From Candidatus Competibacteraceae bacterium (GTDB taxonomy: Bacteria > Pseudomonadota > Gammaproteobacteria > Competibacterales > Competibacteraceae), in the NCBI GenBank assembly GCA_020445005.1, contig JAGRHM010000397.1, positions 1 to 5,216 of the forward strand: a stretch of 5,216 bases of DNA. The letters are read 5' to 3'. This document shows, piece after piece, positions 1-5,216 of this stretch (position 1 is the stretch's first letter; every line of letters starts with the position of its first letter). The position numbers and the translations under genes are program-made. The notes beneath the pieces are model-generated. The model made no database searches and had not been told where the DNA came from. It saw only the letters and a program-made list of their open reading frames with translations.

Positions 1-2
1 GC

Positions 3-389
3 CAGACGATCGACTTCCTGCTCACGGCGCATCGTGATTAGAAAGCCGCGCTCCGCTTTCTCAAAAAAGCGATGCGGCAGCACGGCTTTCCGGACACGAT
101 CACGATCGATAAGAGCGGCGCCAATACCGCAGCGATTGAGGCCCTCGAGGAGGAAACCGGTCACCCCATCGAGATTCGCCAAAACCAGTACTTAAACCAT
201 TGAGTGGAGCAGGATCATCGCGCCGTTAAACGGATCGTCCGATCGATGTTGGGGTTCCACTCTTTTCGTTCGGCCTGGGTAACCCTACAAGGTATCGAAC
301 TCCTGCATAGGATCAAGAAAGAGCAGATGATCATCGTCGACGGGCGGGATTTCTCCGCCGCTGAACAGTTTTACTCCCTGGCCGCCTAA
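3..389 (+). pseudogene. IS6-family DDE transposase, C-terminal part, broken by two in-frame stops
   Basis: The forward frame starting at base 3 reads as an IS6-family transposase core: QTIDFLLTAHRD, then TIDKSGANTAAIEAL, EIRQNQYLNH, VEQDHRAVKRIVRSMLGF and SFRSAWVTLQGIELLHRI, ending at TAA 387-389. The second catalytic Asp (codon 108-110, in DKSGAN) and the catalytic Glu (codon 207-209, in VEQDHR) are still encoded. The first catalytic Asp would lie upstream of the window. The frame is interrupted by TAG at 39-41 and TGA at 201-203. The TGA sits where relatives have a sense codon just before the catalytic Glu motif and could come from a single C-to-T change in CGA. A GTG after the second stop opens a 61-codon frame, which is only the tail of the broken gene. 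TAG and TGA end real genes in this window, so reading through by recoding is unlikely. Decay by point mutation is the simplest view. Confidence 0.88.
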
Positions 390-428
390 TTGCGCCCGGC
401 AATAGCCAGTCTGCGTGCATCAAAAATT

Positions 429-442
429 AACGCAACAGAGCC
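429..442 (-). repeat. Right terminal inverted repeat of the IS6-family element
   Basis: The top strand reads aacgcaacagagcc, which is GGCTCTGTTGCGTT on the other strand. This matches the conserved IS6-family end over about its first 11 bases. It lies 39 bp past the transposase stop and is in the expected orientation for a right end, so it fixes the boundary of the element at 442. Confidence 0.85.
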
Positions 443-450
443 GGCTATTA
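443..450. other. Candidate 8-bp target-site duplication flank (ggctatta)
   Basis: IS6-family elements usually duplicate 8 bp of target DNA. The 8 bases directly outside the right end are ggctatta. The left flank is not in the window, so whether this is truly duplicated cannot be seen. This is a positional inference only. Confidence 0.25.
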
Positions 451-526
451 TCCTATGAAAGCAGGTTTTTCGAGGTGCCCAGAGGGGTATCGTGCTACCA
501 CGTTCACCAAGACTTTAATCGATTCC

Positions 527-567
527 AAACATACAAGGGCTGTTGTGTCAGCAACAGCCCTTGTATG
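527..567 (-). terminator. Hairpin terminator for the leftward porin-lipoprotein transcript
   Basis: Bases 530-545 (catacaagggctgttg) and 552-567 (caacagcccttgtatg) are perfect reverse complements, giving a 16-bp stem with a 6-nt loop (tgtcag). On the minus strand the stem begins 17 nt after the lipoprotein stop codon and is followed by TTTGG, so the T tract is only three bases. Placement just past the last gene of the leftward set argues for transcription termination or 3'-end protection. The short T tract makes intrinsic termination less certain. On the plus strand the stem is followed by CTGG, so two-way termination is less likely. The rest of 443-584 shows no gene. Confidence 0.7.
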
Positions 568-584
568 CTGGTCGGGGGCGCCGA

Positions 585-971
585 CTAGCGCGAACCCAAC
601 ACACTCCATTCTTCTTCGGCCTCCATGTCCGCCGGCGTCGTCGCCACCGGCCCCATTCGCAGGTTGCGCTCGATGAGGAGCTGACGATAGGCCTGATAAT
701 TGGCCTCATTGCCAAGATAAATGCACTGGCAATAATTAGGGTCGGCATAGTAATACATTGGCTGCTCGCCTTTTTTTCGCATCCCCACTTCGTAGAGCGG
801 CAACTTTCTCAAGCGCGACATCTTTTCAGGAGTATTGGCGGTTTTCATGCTGAAACCGGCGGCCGTCAACAGTTCTTCTTGTTGGCTGGCGGTCTGCTGC
901 ATGGCGGACGCACAACCGCCCAAGGCTACGCCCAGAGCGGCCGCCATCCACACGGTGGTCAATTGCTTCAT
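585..971 (-). CDS. Small uncharacterised lipoprotein with a DPxxCxC motif
   Basis: This encodes 128 residues. The N-terminus is a lipoprotein signal: Lys2, a hydrophobic stretch, and the lipobox Leu17-Gly18-Gly19-Cys20, followed by Ala21. Lipidation at Cys20 is therefore expected, and the Ala at +2 favours the outer membrane. The mature part has a Gln/Ser-rich linker, then a compact domain with an aromatic strand and the motif YADPNYCQCIYLG (residues 75-87, Cys81 and Cys83). The C-terminus is acidic (residues 113-122). I recall similar small proteobacterial lipoproteins with a YADPxxCxCxYxG core but know no assigned function. The start at 971 is chosen over an ATG at 1049 because it has a GAGGG ribosome site and begins directly with the signal peptide; the longer form would overlap the porin and bury the signal. 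The gene lies 23 bp after the porin stop on the same strand, so it is almost surely co-transcribed, and it ends at TAG before a strong hairpin. A partner role to the porin is inference only. Confidence 0.85.
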   Translation of the reverse strand: MKQLTTVWMAAALGVALGGCASAMQQTASQQEELLTAAGFSMKTANTPEKMSRLRKLPLYEVGMRKKGEQPMYYYADPNYCQCIYLGNEANYQAYRQLLIERNLRMGPVATTPADMEAEEEWSVLGSR

Positions 972-978
972 CGTTTTA

Positions 979-983
979 CCCTC
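979..983 (-). promoter_or_regulatory. Ribosome binding site fixing the lipoprotein start
   Basis: The minus strand carries GAGGG 7 nt before the ATG at 971. It lies in the 23-bp gap between the porin stop and this gene. It supports the 971 start over the upstream in-frame ATG at 1049, which lies inside the porin gene. Confidence 0.7.
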
Positions 984-994
984 GTCGCTCGGTT

Positions 995-2778
<1,784 letters not shown>

Positions 2779-4746
2779 TCAGTCCTCGGGAACCTGTTCC
2801 AACCACAGTGCCTGGTAGGGTTCAAGCTTCAAATCGGACCAGCTATCGAGCGACTGCTCTTCCAGACGGTTGACAAGTTCTCCGGTAAATCCCATGTCAT
2901 GGATCCGGTGGCGGGGAACCGCCTGGTCGTGTTCGGTAAAATTGGCCAGCACCAGCAGCCGCCCCCGGGCGCTGGCGCGAATCAACCCGAAAACCTGCTC
3001 GTTGTGCGTCCAGACGGCGTAACAACGGGCCTGGGCATGCAGATTCAGGGTGCGCTTGGCGGCTTGAATCAGGTTGCATGTGGCCTGGAAAATCCGGGCG
3101 GTGAGCGTCTGCCAGTCGTGCCGCTGCTCAGCCTGACGCCAATCCATGAAGGGGCGATGGGTCCATCGATTGTCGTCCGCGAGGTTCGGGTCATCCAGAT
3201 AGCCGTGGTCGTTCAGCAAACCCAGTTCGTCGCCCATGTAGATCATGGGGATGCCATCGAAAGCAAGAATCATGGCATGCAGCAACAGGATACGGCGCAC
3301 CGCCAGATCGGTTTCCCGCCAATTTTGTTGCTCGGCCGCCGCTTCCAGTCCGGCCAGGGACGCCAGAGTGCCGCTGATCCGCCGGTCGCCGGTCTTGGGA
3401 TTATGTTGGAAGGTCATGCCCCGGGCGAAGGCGCCGGGAAAACGGCCGCTGTAAAAATCGCTGAGAAAGGCGCGATGCAGGAAACCGGACAGGCCAACAG
3501 CCGCGGCGTCCTCGTCGCGCACCGCCCAGCCGATGTCGTCGTGGCAACGGATGTAGGCCAGCCAGGCGCAGCCGACCGGCGTATCCGGCATGTTCTGCAA
3601 GGCGTGCGTCATCAACACTACCCGGCGCTCGGCCAGGCTGCTCCACAACAGGACCATGAACGAATTGTGGTAGGCAATCTCGCACTCCTTGTTGGTGGCT
3701 GTGCCCAGCCCCAGGTAGGGGAGCAACTTATCGGGCGAGACGATGGCCTCGGCCTTGAACAGTAGGCCAGGGGCGGCGATCCGGGTCAGCGCCCGGAACG
3801 CCTGCAAAATCGCATGCGCCTCGGGCTGATTCTGACAGTCCGTTCCCAGACGCTTCCACATGAAGGCGACGGCATCCAGGCGCAGGATCTCCACTCCCTG
3901 GTTAGCCAGAAACAGTATGATATCCAGCATCTCGGCCAAAACCGCCGGATTGGTGTAGTTCAGGTCCCACTGGTACTCGTTGAACGTCGTCCACACCCAG
4001 CGTTGGCAACTGTCTTGGAAGGTGAAGATGCCTGGCGCGAAATCCGGAAAGACCTCGGGCAAGGTCATTTCATACTGATCGGGCATCGCCCGGTTGGGAA
4101 ACATATGGTAATAGCCTTGATAAAGCGGATCGCCGGCGACCGCCTGGCGCGCCCACTCGTGCTCCTTCGCGGTATGGTTGCACACCAGATCAATGCACAA
4201 ACTGATGCCTTCATGGCGGAGCGCCGTCGCCAGTTCGCGTAAATCCTCCATGGTACCGTAGGCGGGATTGACCTGGCGGTAATCCATGACGGCATAACCG
4301 CCGTCATTGGCCCCGGGGCGCGGTTCGAGCAGCGGCATCAGGTGCAGGTAAGTGACCCCAAGTTCCTTCAGATACGGAATCTTATCCTTGACGCCCGCCA
4401 GGTTGCCGGCAAAACGGTCCACGTAGCCGACATAACCGATCATACCGGACTGTTGAAACCAGTCCGGTTCGTTGACCCGCCGCAGGTCGAGCAGGCGCAA
4501 TTCCTCCGGCCGGCCGGCATAGGCCCGGGCCACGATGCCAAGCAGATTTTCGAGATGCGCGGCAAAGTCCAGGTGCCCGCCGTACAGCTTCGCCAGCGGC
4601 CTTAGTACATCCGGCATGTACAAATCGAACCGGATCCGAAAAAGGGTCTGTTCGAGAGGTTCCATCCGGCCCAGGGGACCGGGTAGCAGGCGATCGAACA
4701 GGCTGTTCAGATCGATTTCATCGACAAGGGATGGATTGTTCATCAT
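2779..4746 (-). CDS. ams: Amylosucrase (GH13 sucrose glucosyltransferase)
   Basis: This 655-residue enzyme matches amylosucrase (EC 2.4.1.4), which uses sucrose to extend alpha-1,4-glucan and releases fructose, with some hydrolysis and isomer formation. Family landmarks appear in order: a helical N-domain (about 1-100), GYVGYVDRFAGNLAGVKDKI (from 104), YLHLMPLLEP, NDGGYAV (147-153), DLVCNHT with His191, the amylosucrase-like QWDLNYTNP (259-267), ILRLDAVAF with the expected nucleophile Asp291, FKAEAIV with the acid/base Glu333, RCHDDIGW with His402 and the third carboxylate Asp403, and DDNRWTHRP with Arg527. Asp148 and Arg527 correspond to the salt-bridge pair that closes the sucrose pocket in the Neisseria polysaccharea enzyme, and their presence favours amylosucrase over other GH13 types. 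The C-terminal domain ends LEPYQALWLEQ, as in the family, and length is near normal. No signal peptide is present, so it should be cytoplasmic. Two tandem ATGs (4746, 4743) could start it, behind a weak GAAG. It is first in the leftward set and divergent from a fructokinase, which would use its fructose product. Confidence 0.95.
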   Translation of the reverse strand: MMNNPSLVDEIDLNSLFDRLLPGPLGRMEPLEQTLFRIRFDLYMPDVLRPLAKLYGGHLDFAAHLENLLGIVARAYAGRPEELRLLDLRRVNEPDWFQQSGMIGYVGYVDRFAGNLAGVKDKIPYLKELGVTYLHLMPLLEPRPGANDGGYAVMDYRQVNPAYGTMEDLRELATALRHEGISLCIDLVCNHTAKEHEWARQAVAGDPLYQGYYHMFPNRAMPDQYEMTLPEVFPDFAPGIFTFQDSCQRWVWTTFNEYQWDLNYTNPAVLAEMLDIILFLANQGVEILRLDAVAFMWKRLGTDCQNQPEAHAILQAFRALTRIAAPGLLFKAEAIVSPDKLLPYLGLGTATNKECEIAYHNSFMVLLWSSLAERRVVLMTHALQNMPDTPVGCAWLAYIRCHDDIGWAVRDEDAAAVGLSGFLHRAFLSDFYSGRFPGAFARGMTFQHNPKTGDRRISGTLASLAGLEAAAEQQNWRETDLAVRRILLLHAMILAFDGIPMIYMGDELGLLNDHGYLDDPNLADDNRWTHRPFMDWRQAEQRHDWQTLTARIFQATCNLIQAAKRTLNLHAQARCYAVWTHNEQVFGLIRASARGRLLVLANFTEHDQAVPRHRIHDMGFTGELVNRLEEQSLDSWSDLKLEPYQALWLEQVPED

Positions 4747-4881
4747 TGTTTCTTCGGGTGAGATTGCGGCGATGGTAGTGGGAATATCGAACTACACTAT
4801 TGAGACTAAACGCCCTTTGCCGCGTGTAAAGGCAAGTGGGTGTCAATTCTCAAATTCTTCCTGGGACGAGGAACCGCGGAC
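4747..4881. promoter_or_regulatory. Divergent intergenic region between amylosucrase and fructokinase
   Basis: These 135 bp must hold the promoters for both divergent genes. On the plus strand, TTGAGA (4800-4805) and TGTAAA (4825-4830) resemble -35 and -10 boxes, but the 19-bp spacing is long. No clear leftward promoter stands out. Two short inverted repeats could be operator-like: CCTTT/AAAGG (4814-4818 and 4828-4832), overlapping the candidate rightward promoter, and GTAGT/ACTAC (4775-4779 and 4791-4795). Such short repeats can arise by chance. A shared regulator acting here is a reasonable but unproven idea. Confidence 0.4.
4868..4873 (+). promoter_or_regulatory. Ribosome binding site fixing the fructokinase start
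   Basis: GAGGAA lies 8 nt before the ATG at 4882. It decides for that start over an in-frame GTG at 4840, which would add 14 residues unlike the usual PfkB N-terminus and has no comparable ribosome site. Confidence 0.75.
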
Positions 4882-5187
4882 ATGGCGCAAGCAATCTGTC
4901 TGGGCGAACTGCTGATCGATTTTGTTCCCACTGTTACCGGCACCGGTCTGACCGATGCCCCGGCGTTCGTCAAGGCGCCGGGCGGGGCGCCGGGCAACGT
5001 CGCCGTCGGACTGGCGCGGCTTGGGATCGAAAGCACGTTCATGGGCAAGGTCGGCGACGATGCCTTCGGGCATTTCCTGGCCGACACGCTGACCCAAGCC
5101 GGGGTGGACGTCGGCCCGCTGCGTTTTTCCTCCGAAGCGCGCACCGCGCTGGCCTTCGTCTCGTTGCGGGCGGATGGGGAGCGCTAA
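4882..5187 (+). CDS. PfkB-family fructokinase, N-terminal fragment ending at an early stop
   Basis: The 101 residues match the N-terminal third of a ribokinase/PfkB-family sugar kinase, most like bacterial fructokinase, which uses ATP to make fructose 6-phosphate in the cytoplasm. It opens [16 protein letters not shown] with the substrate-contacting Asp13, followed by the PfkB glycine motif [15 protein letters not shown] (34-48), GKVGDDAFG (55-63), and a lid segment leading to [14 protein letters not shown]. Full fructokinases have roughly 300 residues and carry a C-terminal GAGD motif with the catalytic Asp; these are absent here. Translation stops at TAA 5185-5187, just where family members usually continue with Glu/Asp-Phe-x-Phe. 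A matching EFIF is encoded 19 nt further on in another frame (5204-5215), so the gene appears disrupted or mis-sequenced near the window end. The family assignment is firm, fructose as substrate is supported by the adjacent amylosucrase, and intactness is doubtful. Confidence 0.82.
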   Translation: MAQAICLGELLIDFVPTVTGTGLTDAPAFVKAPGGAPGNVAVGLARLGIESTFMGKVGDDAFGHFLADTLTQAGVDVGPLRFSSEARTALAFVSLRADGER

Positions 5188-5203
5188 TTCAGACACTGGT
5201 GGC
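5185..5203 (+). other. Apparent 19-nt insertion breaking the fructokinase frame
   Basis: Removing bases 5185-5203 joins the GER codons (ending 5184) directly to gaa ttc att ttt (5204-5215), giving GEREFIF, the continuation expected of a PfkB fructokinase. The hexamer aattca occurs at 5186-5191 and again at 5205-5210, exactly 19 nt apart, which fits a short duplication, slippage or assembly error. Another possibility is the edge of a mobile element entered at the TA at 5185. Only 13 bases remain beyond the segment, so these cannot be separated. Confidence 0.35.
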
Positions 5204-5216
5204 GAATTCATTTTTG

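Larger units (their letters stand above)
1..442 (+). mobile_element. IS6-family insertion sequence, right-end remnant (left part outside window)
   Basis: The stretch holds the C-terminal half of an IS6/IS240-type DDE transposase reading rightward, followed by about 50 bp of non-coding DNA and a terminal inverted repeat ending at 442. Read from the outside in, that end is GGCTCTGTTGCGTT, very close to the typical IS6 end GGCTCTGTTGCAAA. The left end lies outside the window, so element length and completeness cannot be judged. The transposase frame is broken by two stops, so this copy should not move by itself, although its end could still be used by a transposase supplied elsewhere. Family assignment rests on protein motifs and the end sequence recognised by eye. 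Confidence 0.88.

Noticed and set aside
39..203. Stop-codon recoding (TAG, TGA) in the transposase
   Set aside because: TAG ends the lipoprotein gene and TGA ends amylosucrase in the same window, and the larger genes contain no internal TAG or TGA, so a changed code is not supported.
401..449. Inverted repeat aatagcc (401-407) and ggctatt (443-449) spanning the insertion-sequence boundary
   Set aside because: It is seven bases with a wide gap, one arm inside and one outside the element; chance is the simplest explanation.

Overview
The window looks like chromosomal DNA from a Gram-negative bacterium, probably a gammaproteobacterium. It encodes an outer-membrane porin with a C-terminal Phe and a lipobox lipoprotein, and the genes are moderately GC-rich. 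The species cannot be named from this sequence. Both ends cut through genes, so this may be a whole short contig or a slice of a larger one.

Layout. Positions 1-442 are the right-hand end of an IS6-family insertion sequence. Its transposase frame carries two in-frame stops, but the terminal inverted repeat is still recognisable. Positions 443-584 hold no gene; they contain a perfect 16-bp hairpin that probably terminates the leftward transcript. Three genes then run leftward, in transcription order: amylosucrase (4746-2779), a LamB/ScrY-type sugar porin with a long N-terminal coiled coil (2647-995), and a small uncharacterised lipoprotein (971-585). At the right edge, divergent from amylosucrase across a 135-bp spacer, lies the N-terminal third of a PfkB-family fructokinase (start 4882). 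Its frame stops at 5187, close to the window end, far short of a full kinase.

How they fit together. The set reads as a sucrose utilisation locus. The porin would admit sucrose or related glucosides across the outer membrane. Amylosucrase has no signal peptide and would act in the cytoplasm, transferring glucose from sucrose onto an alpha-1,4-glucan and releasing fructose. Fructokinase would phosphorylate that fructose into central metabolism. No inner-membrane sucrose transporter or regulator is visible, so they must lie elsewhere if the model is right. The lipoprotein lies 23 bp behind the porin and shares its transcript, which suggests an envelope role, but its function is unknown.

The observations most worth following are the exact 7-residue (21-bp) repeat array in the porin's periplasmic extension, the disrupted fructokinase frame at the right edge, and the lipoprotein of unknown function linked to the porin. 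I see no CRISPR array, tRNA, rRNA or clearly new multi-gene system.
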